A stretch of 64,000 nucleotides of DNA, from the NCBI GenBank assembly GCA_026399515.1, contig JAPLQT010000054.1, positions 1 to 64,000 of the forward strand. Direction: 5' to 3'. This stretch comes from Pseudomonadota bacterium. GTDB lineage: Bacteria; Pseudomonadota; Gammaproteobacteria; Burkholderiales; Rhodocyclaceae. Below the pieces are notes generated by a model. That model ran no database searches. It was not told the origin of the DNA and worked only from the letters and a program-made list of their open reading frames with translations. The position numbers and the translations under genes were made by a program. This document shows, in pieces, positions 30,202 to 38,426 of this stretch (its first letter is position 1; each line of letters begins with the position of its first letter).

Positions 30202-30231
30202 TTGACACAGACGTATACGAACGTATACAAT
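30202..30231 (+). promoter_or_regulatory. Sigma-70-like promoter with overlapping GTATAC operator
   Basis: TTGACA at 30202-30207 and TACAAT at 30226-30231 are separated by 18 bp. Two copies of the palindrome GTATAC (30213-30218 and 30223-30228), ten bp apart, sit in the spacer and overlap the -10. FCD-type GntR regulators often bind such TATAC-containing palindromes, and one is encoded downstream at 31814. Repression of this transcript by that protein is inferred. Confidence 0.7.
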
Positions 30232-30262
30232 TTTGTCGTTCGATAAATGAGTGGAGCACCGC

Positions 30263-31748
30263 ATGGAAACAATATTTGATGTCGTGGTGATCGGCGCGGG
30301 TAACGCGGCCTTATGCGCGGCCCTTGCTGCCCGGGAGCAGGGCGCCAGCGTCGCCGTCCTGGAATGCGCGCCGGAGGCGGAGTCCGGCGGCAACAGCCGC
30401 TTCACCGCCGGGGCGATCCGCTTCGCCTACAACGGGGTGGAGGACTTGCTGAAAGTCATGCCCGACCTGAGCAAGGATGAGATCGCCAACACCGACTTCG
30501 GCGTGTATTCCGAGGACAATTTCTTCGACGACATGTTCCGCGTGACGCGCTTCAGGACCGACCCTAACCTGACCGAAATGCTGGTCAAGCAGAGCTTAGC
30601 CACCATGGTGTGGATGCGCTCAAAAGGCTTGCGTTTCGTTCCGATCTACGGCCGCCAGGCCTTCAAGATCGATGGCAAATTCAAGTTCTGGGGCGGCCTG
30701 ACGGTCGAGGCCTGAGGCGGCGGCGAAGGCCTGGTCGACGCGCTCATCGAATCATGCAGGAAGCGCGGCGTGGAAATCTTCTTCGAGACTCGTGCGGTCG
30801 GCCTGGTGCAGAAAGACGGCGCGGTGACCGGCGTGTTGGTCAAGCATCAAGGGATCACCCGGGAGATCCACGGGAAAGCCGTGGTGATCGCCAGTGGCGG
30901 CTTCGAATCCAACGCCGAGTGGCGTACCCGCTACCTCGGTCCCGGCTGGGAACTGGCCAAGGTCCGGGGGACGCGCTTCAACAACGGCGACGGCATCCGC
31001 ATGGCGCTGGACATCGGGGCCAGCCCCTACGGCAACTGGTCGGGTTGCCACGCCGTCGGCTGGGAGCGTAATGCCCCGGAATTTGGCGACCTGGCTGTCG
31101 GCGACGGCTTCCAAAAGCACAGCTATCCCTTCGGCATCATCGTCAATGGTAACGGCGAGCGCTTCGTCGACGAGGGCGCCGATTTCCGCAATTACTCCTA
31201 TGCCAAATACGGCCGCGAAGTCCTCAACCAGCCCGGCCAGTTCGCCTGGCAGATCTTCGACGCCAAGGTCGCGCATCTGCTGCGCGACGAATACCGCATC
31301 CGCCAGGTCACCAAGGTCACCGCCGATACGCTCGATGAACTGGCCGGCAAGCTCGAGGACGTGAACGCCGACGCAGCGCTGAAGACCATTCACGAATACA
31401 ACGCCGCGGTGAAGACTGAAGTGCCCTTCAACCCCAACGTCAAGGACGGGCGCGGCACCCGGGGACTCAAGGTGCCCAAGAGCAACTGGGCGAATCTCCT
31501 CGATACGCCCCCCCTACCAGGCGTATGCCATCACCTGCGGCATCACTTTTACGTTCGGCGGGCTGCGGGTGGATTGCAATGCCCAGGTTATGGACAGCGA
31601 CCTGAAGCCGATTCCCGGCCTGTATGCGGCGGGAGAACTGGTTGGCGGAATTTTCTATTTCAACTACCCCGGCGGCACCGGCCTGATGTCGGGCGCCGTC
31701 TTCGGCCGGGTGGCCGGCGGCGCCGCTGCGGCGGCCGCCAAGGCGTGA
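30263..31748 (+). pseudogene. FAD-dependent dehydrogenase (TcuA/fumarate-reductase-like), broken by a stop and a frameshift
   Basis: The N-terminus has the FAD motif VVIGAGNAALCAALAAREQG and the whole is similar in layout to tricarballylate-dehydrogenase-type flavoproteins. Two lesions are visible. Codon 151 is TGA (30713-30715) between LTVEA and GGGEGLVDALIE. At 31508-31514 a run of seven C has one base too many; removing one restores PPYQAYAITCGITF and then LYAAGELVGGIF through to AKA and a TGA at 31748. Restored length is about 494 residues. The gene is therefore dead, or the lesions are assembly errors. It shares its transcript direction with the GntR gene downstream. Confidence 0.85.
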
Positions 31749-31813
31749 CGTCGGCTGGCGCGGAGCTCGAACGGAGCAATCGTGTGACCCCGGAAACCGG
31801 GTAAACTGGTGCC

Positions 31814-32500
31814 ATGACACGCATCGCGGCACAGAAACGCATCAAGGAACCGGGGATGAAGAAAATGCCCCCGGTGCGGGCGCAACTTGCCTATGAACGT
31901 CTGGTGGCGGCGATACAGTCGGGGCAATTGACATCCGGGTCGCGGGTGCGCGAAGCAGATGTGGCGGAATGGCTGCAAATCAGCCGCACCCCGGTCAGGG
32001 AAGCGATGCGCCGGCTGGAGGCGGAGGGCATGCTCTCTCACATGCCGCACGTCGGCGTGATCGTCACCGAGCTCGACGCGGAGATGGTGACCGAACTCTA
32101 CGCCATGCGCGAAGTGCTGGAGGGCTCGGCGGCGGGACTGGCCGCGCAGCATGCCTCCGAGGCTGAAATCCACATGCTCCAGCAGATCGTCAAAGGCGAA
32201 AAGGCGCTGCTGCATGATCCCGATTCGCTGATGCGGCATAACCGGGAATTTCACGACATCATCTACCGCAGCGCGCACAATCGTTATCTGCTGAAAAGCC
32301 TCAACGCGCTCCACGACGCGCTGGTACTGCTCGGAAAGACCACGCTGAGTTCCAAGGCGCGGGCCGATACTTCGCACGCCGAGCAACTGGCGATCGTCAA
32401 GGCCATCATCGCCCGTGACCAGCCCCTGGCCGAAAAACTCATGCGGGCGCATATCCGTGGCGCCTATCATGAGCGCCTGAACATGCTGTTCATCAAATAG
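31814..32500 (+). CDS. GntR-family regulator with FCD domain
   Basis: A 228-residue regulator. The winged helix spans ~20-85 (AYERLVAAIQSGQLTSGSRV, ISRTPVREAMRRLEAEGML). The helical FCD ligand domain spans ~95-220 (ELYAMREVLEGSAAGLAAQ, the metal-linked HNREFHDIIYRSAHN and late AMRAHI-like RAHIRGAYHERL). FCD regulators bind organic acids. It lies 65 bp after the broken FAD dehydrogenase on the same strand and probably controlled it through the GTATAC sites at 30.2 kb. Confidence 0.92.
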   Translation: MTRIAAQKRIKEPGMKKMPPVRAQLAYERLVAAIQSGQLTSGSRVREADVAEWLQISRTPVREAMRRLEAEGMLSHMPHVGVIVTELDAEMVTELYAMREVLEGSAAGLAAQHASEAEIHMLQQIVKGEKALLHDPDSLMRHNREFHDIIYRSAHNRYLLKSLNALHDALVLLGKTTLSSKARADTSHAEQLAIVKAIIARDQPLAEKLMRAHIRGAYHERLNMLFIK

Positions 32501-32543
32501 CCCGGAGATCTGGCGTTCATGATTCATCTCGGGTATCGATGAC

Positions 32544-32855
32544 ATGAGGCCGTTTCACACCGGTTCCGGTCCTCTTGGCAGGCTGCTCGCCGTGGTGACG
32601 GGCATGATCCTGCTGGTTGCGGCGTTCATGTTTTCCGTCGTGATACTCGCGGTCATCGCTCTCGCCGGCCTCGCCGCCTGGGGCTATTTCTGGTGGAAAA
32701 CGCGAAAGCTCCGCAAAGCCATGAGGGAACACCCCTCGGGCGGGGTCGTGATCGATGGCGAAGCCATCGTGGTCGACGACGCCCAATCGGCGCAGGATGT
32801 TTACCTGGCCGATACTCAGGACGAGCGGCCGGGGAGCCCATACCCGAAATCCTGA
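32544..32855 (+). CDS. Small membrane protein, 103 residues
   Basis: Begins near the end of the GntR gene. Residues ~11-50 form one or two hydrophobic segments (LLAVVTGMILLVAAFMFSVV, then AVIALAGLAAWGYFWW), followed by a basic stretch (KTRKLRKAMREH) and an acidic tail. Probably an inner-membrane protein with a cytoplasmic C-terminus. I do not recognise the function. Confidence 0.7.
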   Translation: MRPFHTGSGPLGRLLAVVTGMILLVAAFMFSVVILAVIALAGLAAWGYFWWKTRKLRKAMREHPSGGVVIDGEAIVVDDAQSAQDVYLADTQDERPGSPYPKS

Positions 32856-32923
32856 ACCAGCACTGCGATGCAGTTTCGTCCAAACGTTTAAGCGCGCCCG
32901 ATCGCGGTGATTCAATCACCACA

Positions 32924-33352
32924 ATGTTAAAATTGGTAATGACCAAGAATTTTGAAGCCGATCACCGCGCTGCCGATCGGTATCATGTGCGATGGAAAAT
33001 CGCCCTGATATTCGATGAACACGAGAACAAGCTTACCTATCACGGCAGAACCGACGATTTGTCGTTGATTGGTACCGGCATGCATACGGATACCAACATA
33101 TTCACCCGATCGCCAGTGGTGATACTGCTGGCGCCACCGCCGCTTCACACGGGTCACCGCCAAAAGGTGATAGAGATTACCGCACGCCAGGTGTACGCCG
33201 TGTATTCTGGCGCCAGCGCGTGTTTTCGTCTCGGCTTCGAGTTCCTCCACTTCAAGGAGGATGGCCTACAGATTCTGAAGGAACGGCTGAAACATCACCA
33301 TCCGAGAAGAATAATCAAACCGCAGGGCCAAAGTGAGCCCGGCACGAAATAA
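32924..33352 (+). CDS. PilZ domain protein
   Basis: A 142-residue protein. The arginine-containing start of a PilZ domain appears as HRAADRYHVRWKIAL, and the second signature as TDDLSLIGTGMHTDTN (DxSxxG). This suggests cyclic di-GMP binding. It is a distant relative of 17235-17693. The start is uncertain: ATG 32924 or ATG 32939, neither with a clear ribosome binding site. The C-terminal tail is basic and His-rich (HHHPRRIIK). Confidence 0.75.
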   Translation: MLKLVMTKNFEADHRAADRYHVRWKIALIFDEHENKLTYHGRTDDLSLIGTGMHTDTNIFTRSPVVILLAPPPLHTGHRQKVIEITARQVYAVYSGASACFRLGFEFLHFKEDGLQILKERLKHHHPRRIIKPQGQSEPGTK

Positions 33353-33707
33353 CGCCGTCCCGGCGTAGCCATCCGATCTTCGCCGCCGAGCCCCCGGCAT
33401 CTCGCGCCAAGGCTGATTAGTTCCCCTGTTGGGTGTTTCCTGAGGGTGCGACGAAATCGAGACACTTCATATCTCCCTCCTATCGATTTATAGGTATAGG
33501 TTTACCGGTATTGAATTGCGGTAGGAAGCAAATAGAATCGATCACATGCATTTATCCTCCGGTGACGCATGTTGGGGGGTGGAGCGAATCGCTCTACCCC
33601 CGCTTTTTTTGGGTAGCCGGATCGTAGTGAAATTTTTGTTGCGCAATAGAACCCTAAACGCAACATCCGTTCGTTGCCCTTTTCACCTGCCAACCGAGGA
33701 GTCCTCC
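33353..33707. other. Intergenic region with possible short transcript
   Basis: About 355 bp. A plausible promoter (TTGAAT and TAGAAT with 16 bp between, about 33511-33538) lies about 35 bp before a strong terminator at 33574-33610. The terminator may simply serve the PilZ gene; alternatively a short RNA of 60-70 nt could be made. No small ORF with a ribosome binding site was seen. Confidence 0.4.
33574..33610 (+). terminator. Rho-independent terminator
   Basis: Stem GGGGGTGGAGCG paired with CGCTCTACCCCC (one G-T pair) around a three-base loop, followed by CGC and a run of seven T at 33604-33610. A strong terminator on the plus strand. Confidence 0.85.
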
Positions 33708-35591
33708 GTGACCAGACCCACCCAAGCAATCATCGTCTTGATCCTGTGCCTATGCACTCTGGATGGAATCGCCCAGGCCCCAGCGGCACCCTACGAATTG
33801 CCATACACCGTCCTTCAGGATGACGAGGTATATGAGGTGCGAGCCGACGGCACCTATGTACGGGAGAATTTCAACAGCAAGCGCATCAACAACCAGCAAG
33901 GAGTGCAGATAGCGGGCCAGGTGAAACTGTCCTACAGCACGACCTTGCAGGATCTGGAAGTGTTGGAAGCCTACAGCATAGGCAAGGACGGCAAACGCGT
34001 TGACGTCGCCGCCGACAAGATCTTCGTGCAACAGAGTCCGCAAAGTGCGGGCGCGCCGATGTTCGACGACGCCAAGGTGAGGAACATCGTATTCTCCGCG
34101 ATCGAGCCGGGTTCGACCTTGAATTACCGCATGCGCATTACCCAGAAAATCCCGCTGTTCCCCGGCGCGTTCTCGATGGCCCACACTTTCCCCAGGACCT
34201 GGGACTTGAAGGCGAGCAGCGTCACGGTGTCCGCCCCCGAGGCCATGACGCTGTTCATCGAAGCAATCGACCTGGCCGGTGGCGAGATCAAGTCCGACAA
34301 GCCCGGCACTAAGATGTGGCGCTGGACGCTGGAGAACGCGATCCTGCACCTGCCGGAGCCCGGCTCGGTGGCCGCCACCGACTTCAGCCCGCGTCTCGCC
34401 GTGACCAGCTTCCCGAGTTACGAAGCAGCCGGCAGAGCCTATCTGGACCGCGCCAGATCCAAGGCCGCAGTGACCCCCACAATCCGCAAATTGGCCGACG
34501 AAATCACCGACGGTGTTTCCGACAAACGCGCCCAGGCCGAAGCCTTGTATCGCTGGGTCAGCAAGGAGATCCGCTACGTGGGCATCTTCCTCGGCTTCGG
34601 CGGGGTGGTGCCGCACTCAGCCGACGAGATCGAGAAAGCCCGCTATGGCGACTGCAAGGATCATGTGACGATCCTGGAAGCCTTGCTGGCGGCAAAAGGT
34701 ATACAGGGCAGCACCGTGCTGGTGAATGCCGGCGCTTCTTATTGGCTGCCCAAGGTGGCGATCACGCCGGGACTATTCAACCATGTCATCACTTACCTGC
34801 CCGAATTCAAGCTGTATGTGGATTCCACCGTCGGCATGGCGCCGTTCGGCGTGTTGCCGCCACAGGAACTCGGCAAACAGGTGCTGCTCACCGATGACGG
34901 GACGGGCCAACCGAGGATAGCCAACCTGCCCCTGGCCGACTCGCGGCGGGATCGAGTCAAGGTGGTGACCAAGGTCGAGGTGACGCCTGAAGGCACCGTC
35001 AAGGGTGGGAGCAGCGTCGTCAATTCGGGCGTCTACGAACTGATTGCCCGCCAGGTTTTTTCGGCAATACCAAAGGGCACCGAAGCCTTGGTTGCAGCTC
35101 AAGTGTTGACCCGGACAGGACAACCCGGAACCGGCACCTACAAGTTCGGAGATGCGCGCGACCTGGCCCATCCTTTCGGCTATGACACCGCTTTCGACTC
35201 GCCGAACTTCGCCCAGATGCCCGGCCCGAGCGCTACGCGCGTGCCGTCCGGGCTCGGCAGCCTTAGCGGGATCGGGGGCATCGCAGGAGCACTGGCGCAG
35301 CCAAAACGCGACTTCCCGATAGGCGTCTTCGGCGGTTACCAGGAGGAAATCACGACGCTGAGCTTCCCCGAGGCGACGAAGATTACCGCCTTGCCGAAGC
35401 CGGTGACCAAGGAGAACGCTCTGGGAAAATACACGTCGACTTACACGATGGACGGAACCGTCATCACCATCAAGCGTACTCTCGACAGCAAGCTAGCCAA
35501 GGCGACCGTGGACCCGAGCGAGTTTCCGCTGTACCGCGAACTGGGAGAAGCCGTGTACCGCGATTTCAAATCGCAGATTCTCTTTCAGTGA
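33708..35591 (+). CDS. Secreted DUF3857 and transglutaminase-like domain protein
   Basis: A 627-residue exported protein. GTG 33708 is chosen because GAGGAG lies about six bases before it and a signal peptide follows at once (IIVLILCLCTLDGIAQA). The N-terminal half (~40-230) is the DUF3857 beta domain. A transglutaminase-like core follows with the presumed Cys in YGDCKDHVTILEALL, His in FNHVITYLPE and Asp in YVDSTVG. Such proteins are common in Bacteroidetes and Proteobacteria and their role is not established. It stands alone on the plus strand between a terminator and the convergent ogt gene. Confidence 0.87.
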   Translation: MTRPTQAIIVLILCLCTLDGIAQAPAAPYELPYTVLQDDEVYEVRADGTYVRENFNSKRINNQQGVQIAGQVKLSYSTTLQDLEVLEAYSIGKDGKRVDVAADKIFVQQSPQSAGAPMFDDAKVRNIVFSAIEPGSTLNYRMRITQKIPLFPGAFSMAHTFPRTWDLKASSVTVSAPEAMTLFIEAIDLAGGEIKSDKPGTKMWRWTLENAILHLPEPGSVAATDFSPRLAVTSFPSYEAAGRAYLDRARSKAAVTPTIRKLADEITDGVSDKRAQAEALYRWVSKEIRYVGIFLGFGGVVPHSADEIEKARYGDCKDHVTILEALLAAKGIQGSTVLVNAGASYWLPKVAITPGLFNHVITYLPEFKLYVDSTVGMAPFGVLPPQELGKQVLLTDDGTGQPRIANLPLADSRRDRVKVVTKVEVTPEGTVKGGSSVVNSGVYELIARQVFSAIPKGTEALVAAQVLTRTGQPGTGTYKFGDARDLAHPFGYDTAFDSPNFAQMPGPSATRVPSGLGSLSGIGGIAGALAQPKRDFPIGVFGGYQEEITTLSFPEATKITALPKPVTKENALGKYTSTYTMDGTVITIKRTLDSKLAKATVDPSEFPLYRELGEAVYRDFKSQILFQ

Positions 35592-35617
35592 GTTTTATCG
35601 GGACGAACTCGATGGGT

Positions 35618-36100
35618 TCAAAGCACGCCTTCGAGTTTCAACAGCAACTCCTTGTTGCCCAGTCCCCCGGCATAGCCGGTCAGCGTCCCGTCGGCACCGA
35701 TCACGCGGTGGCACGGGACGATGATCCCGATCGGGTTCTTGCCGTTCGCCGCGCCGACCGCCCGCACCGCCGTCGGCTGCCCCATGGAATGGGCCTGCTG
35801 GCCATAGGTCCGGGTCTCGCCGAACGGGATAGTTGACAGTGCTGCCCAGGCGCGCTTCTGGAAATCTGTGCCGCGCGCGTCGAGTGCGACGCTAAACGTC
35901 CGCAACTTCCCGGCGAAGTACGCATCCAGCTCGCGCCGCGCCTGCTGCAACACGGCTTGCCGTTCGTCGTGTACCCAATCGGAGCTGACCGCCGGCACAT
36001 ACTTGCCTGCGGTGATGTGCAGGTCCGTGATCCCCGTGCCGTTGCAAACGAGCATCAGCTCACCGACCGGCGAGGCATGCAATAGATAGTAAGTCGTCAT
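35618..36100 (-). CDS. ogt: Methylated-DNA-protein cysteine methyltransferase
   Basis: Suicidal repair protein that takes the alkyl group from O6-methylguanine, 160 residues. The active-site motif IIVPCHRVIGADGTLTGYAG is complete, with the helix-turn-helix arginine region FQKRAWAALSTIPFGETRTY before it. The start ATG overlaps the stop of the Ada-AlkA gene (ATGA), so repair of O6- and N-alkylated bases is co-expressed. Confidence 0.95.
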   Translation of the reverse strand: MTTYYLLHASPVGELMLVCNGTGITDLHITAGKYVPAVSSDWVHDERQAVLQQARRELDAYFAGKLRTFSVALDARGTDFQKRAWAALSTIPFGETRTYGQQAHSMGQPTAVRAVGAANGKNPIGIIVPCHRVIGADGTLTGYAGGLGNKELLLKLEGVL

Positions 36101-37587
36101 GGTGCCATCTCCGCGTCGTGGGGTTTTTCAAGCGTGCGCCACAGGTGCAGCACGGCGTAGCTGCGCCAGGGGCGCCAGGCCTCCGCCAGCGCCGCTGCCT
36201 GGCGTTGCCCGCTCGCCGTGTTGGGCAGGTTCAGCGCGTTCTGCAATGCCACATCCTTAGGCGGCCATGCGTCCGGCCAAGCCAGCGCCCGCATCGCGAT
36301 ATAGTGCGCCGTCCATGGGCCGACCCCGCGGATATCGCCGAGCGATTCGATCGCCTGCGCCGGATCGTGGCCATGGGCCAGATCGAGTGCGCCCGACCTG
36401 ACCGTCCGCGCAATCGCGAGCATCGCCTCCGCACGTTGACCGACGATGCCGAGACGGCCGATATCGTCACGCGTCAGTTCCGCCACCCGTGATGGCGTGG
36501 GGAAAGCCCGTGTCAAAGTGTCAAACGGGGTTGCCACGGGTTCGCCGAACGCATTCACGAAACGCGTTGCCAGGGTCCGTGCCGCCTTGACGGTCACCTG
36601 CTGACCGAGGATCGCGCGCAGCGCCAGCTCGAAGGGATCGAAGGCGCCGGGCAGGCGCAGTCCTTCGGCACCCGCGGCCAGTGGTCCCAGCGCCGCGCCG
36701 ATTTCCAGCGGATCGGCCGCCACGTCGAACACCTGCTTCGTCCGCGACAGAACGGCCTGGGTTGCGCCGGCGAGCGATGAGGCAAAGCGCAATTGCAATG
36801 CATGCCGTTTCGGCAAGTGGCTGACTTCGAGCCAGCCGGTTCTCGCGCCATTTGTTTCCTCGCCGGCCCGGATGATGCGGCGATAGACGCCCTGGCTCAC
36901 CGATTCGACACCCGGAATTGCCCGCTGCCCAAGGAATGCCAGGAGTCTCGCAAAGTCGTACGGCGGCCGATAGGGCAACACGAACGTCAACGCATCGGCA
37001 GCATTCGAGGCGGTACTTTGTCCTTCCTTGCGCAGCCGTGTCGGGCTGAAACCATAACGTTCCGCGAACAATGCATTCATCCGCCTGACGCTGGAAAATC
37101 CGCTCGCAAAGGCGATCTCCGCAACGGGCAGCGATGTGTCGGTCAACAACCGTTTGGCCAGCAGCAAACGATGCGTTTGCGCATATTGGACCGGTGACAC
37201 GCCGAACTCTTCCGCGAAAATCCGCCGCAAATGGCGATCGGTGACGCCGATACGTTGCGCCACGAGCGGGAGATCGACATCGTTCGCGACGCCGTCCTCG
37301 ATCATTTGCGCCGCGCTCCGGGCCAGTTTCGCGCTCGCTTCCGTCGCCGCGAAACCGGGCGCCAGTTCGGGACGGCAACGCAGGCAGGGCCGGTAACCTG
37401 CCGCTTCGGCCGCCGCCGCGCTCGGATAGAACGCGCAGTTCTGTTGCTTGGGCAGGCGGACCCGGCATATCGGGCGGCAATAGACGTGGGTCGACGAAAC
37501 GCCGACGAAGAAATGTCCGTCGAAGCGCATATCGTGCGATTTCATTGCCTGATAGCAGGCGTCGGGAGTGAGGTGTCCGAATTGCAT
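36097..37587 (-). CDS. Ada-type regulator fused to DNA-3-methyladenine glycosylase II
   Basis: A 496-residue multidomain protein. The N-terminal Ada metal-binding module (~10-75) has the four-Cys set in VYCRPICRVRLPKQQNCAFY and RPCLRCRPE. An AraC-type helix-turn-helix spans ~85-185 (VTDRHLRRIFAEEFGVSPVQ, IAFASGFSSVRRMNALFAER). The AlkA-like glycosylase domain spans ~200-485 with the helix-hairpin-helix GDIRGVGPWTAHYIAMRAL and catalytic Asp just after it (WPDAWPP). It senses alkylation and removes N-alkylpurines. This AlkA fusion architecture is widespread in Proteobacteria. Confidence 0.93.
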   Translation of the reverse strand: MQFGHLTPDACYQAMKSHDMRFDGHFFVGVSSTHVYCRPICRVRLPKQQNCAFYPSAAAAEAAGYRPCLRCRPELAPGFAATEASAKLARSAAQMIEDGVANDVDLPLVAQRIGVTDRHLRRIFAEEFGVSPVQYAQTHRLLLAKRLLTDTSLPVAEIAFASGFSSVRRMNALFAERYGFSPTRLRKEGQSTASNAADALTFVLPYRPPYDFARLLAFLGQRAIPGVESVSQGVYRRIIRAGEETNGARTGWLEVSHLPKRHALQLRFASSLAGATQAVLSRTKQVFDVAADPLEIGAALGPLAAGAEGLRLPGAFDPFELALRAILGQQVTVKAARTLATRFVNAFGEPVATPFDTLTRAFPTPSRVAELTRDDIGRLGIVGQRAEAMLAIARTVRSGALDLAHGHDPAQAIESLGDIRGVGPWTAHYIAMRALAWPDAWPPKDVALQNALNLPNTASGQRQAAALAEAWRPWRSYAVLHLWRTLEKPHDAEMAP

Positions 37588-37889
37588 GCGGCTAGTTTAG
37601 CCGGGATGCGTCGCTAGTCTCGCCGTTTTCGGACCTCATGATCGGATTGCGCCGCTCGGCCGCAGCTCAAATCCGGCACGGCCAGCCATAGTTATCGCTG
37701 GATATATAAAAGCGGCCGGTCGTCGCAGATTCACTGCATGTGCGAAGCAAGTCCCCTCGCTACTAAGCTAACTCTTTCCCGTGCAATGCGAGTAGAGAAC
37801 GTTCATCTCCAAGTGAGTGCACCCTGCCTGGGGCACCAATGAAAAACCGCCGGATTATCCGGCGGTTTTGACGGGATGCATGGCCACTT
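37588..37889. other. Intergenic region with bidirectional terminator
   Basis: About 300 bp upstream of the Ada-AlkA gene and downstream of the small cytochrome fragment. It holds the terminator at 37842-37869 and nothing else that I can support. Confidence 0.5.
37842..37869. terminator. Bidirectional rho-independent terminator
   Basis: AAAACCGCCGGAT paired with ATCCGGCGGTTTT; the A and T tracts make it work on both strands. It lies about 20 bp beyond the stop of the small cytochrome fragment. Confidence 0.85.
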
Positions 37890-38231
37890 CTAAAGGTTCC
37901 TTGTGTCGTGGCACGCTGCTCCGCACGGTTGGGTATAGGGGATAGGCATTGCCTTGCCCGACTCGAGGCCATTCACGCCCTTGTTATCCTTGCGCGGAAC
38001 ACTATAGAGGTAGGAGGTAATGTCGTTCATCCAGTAGTCCTGTAGCTTGCTCGACTTGCCGATGACAGTGATGCCCAACCGGTGCAAGGTCTTGGTGAAG
38101 TTCTTCTGTTCTTCGTGGCAACCCAAACATTCACTGGCGCCAACATAGGTCGACGTCGCGGGCGCATTGCCGGAGATTTTGATTCTTTGGCTCGGTACTT
38201 CTTCCTGTTTGATGGCGGCACTAACGAGCAT
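37890..38231 (-). pseudogene. Internally deleted multiheme cytochrome remnant, 113 residues
   Basis: The first half (TYVGASECLGCHEEQKNF then TLHRLGITVIGKSSKLQD) matches the region around the first heme of the adjacent octaheme protein (TYIGSSLCMACHKDKAG, TLHKLGIMAPKSPSGLQD). The second half (NDITSYLYSVPRK, then MPIPYTQPCGAACHDTRNL) matches that protein's last 50 residues (NDISSHMFDVPLR, MPIAFTNECGICHNPVRLP). About 500 residues between are missing. No signal peptide is visible. It looks like a paralogue that lost its middle. The second site reads CGAACH (CxxxCH), so only one canonical heme motif is left. Confidence 0.7.
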
Positions 38232-38253
38232 GAATAGTGCTCCATCTCAATAA

Positions 38254-38279
38254 CGTAAGCCCCGCAAGCGGGGCTTACG
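38254..38279. terminator. Perfect hairpin, possible terminator or attenuator
   Basis: CGTAAGCCCC and GGGGCTTACG pair perfectly around a six-base loop. No long T tract follows on either strand. It lies between the octaheme gene and its deleted paralogue and may limit read-through. A second hairpin (GGAGCC...GGCTCC) is at 38368-38392. Confidence 0.5.
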
Positions 38280-38426
38280 GGCAGCCGGGAGATGAGTTCG
38301 GCTACCAGGGACAATCGTTCACCGTGACGATGCAAGATAGCGGCACTAATCGGCGGATCCAATACAGGAGCCTCGCGGTGGCGAGGGCTCCTTGGGTTTA
38401 ACGACTAGTCGCTTTCTGCTGTCACG

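Larger units (their letters stand above)
29764..30262. other. Divergent intergenic region holding the second palindromic element
   Basis: About 500 bp between iorA (minus) and the broken FAD dehydrogenase gene (plus). Most of it is the 308-bp element. To the right of the element lie a strong sigma-70-like promoter and an operator-like repeat (30202-30231). Confidence 0.7.

Noticed and set aside
30713-30715. TGA as a selenocysteine codon in the FAD dehydrogenase
   Set aside because: No SECIS-like hairpin was recognised just after it, the family has no selenocysteine here, and a second lesion (frameshift) is present in the same gene.
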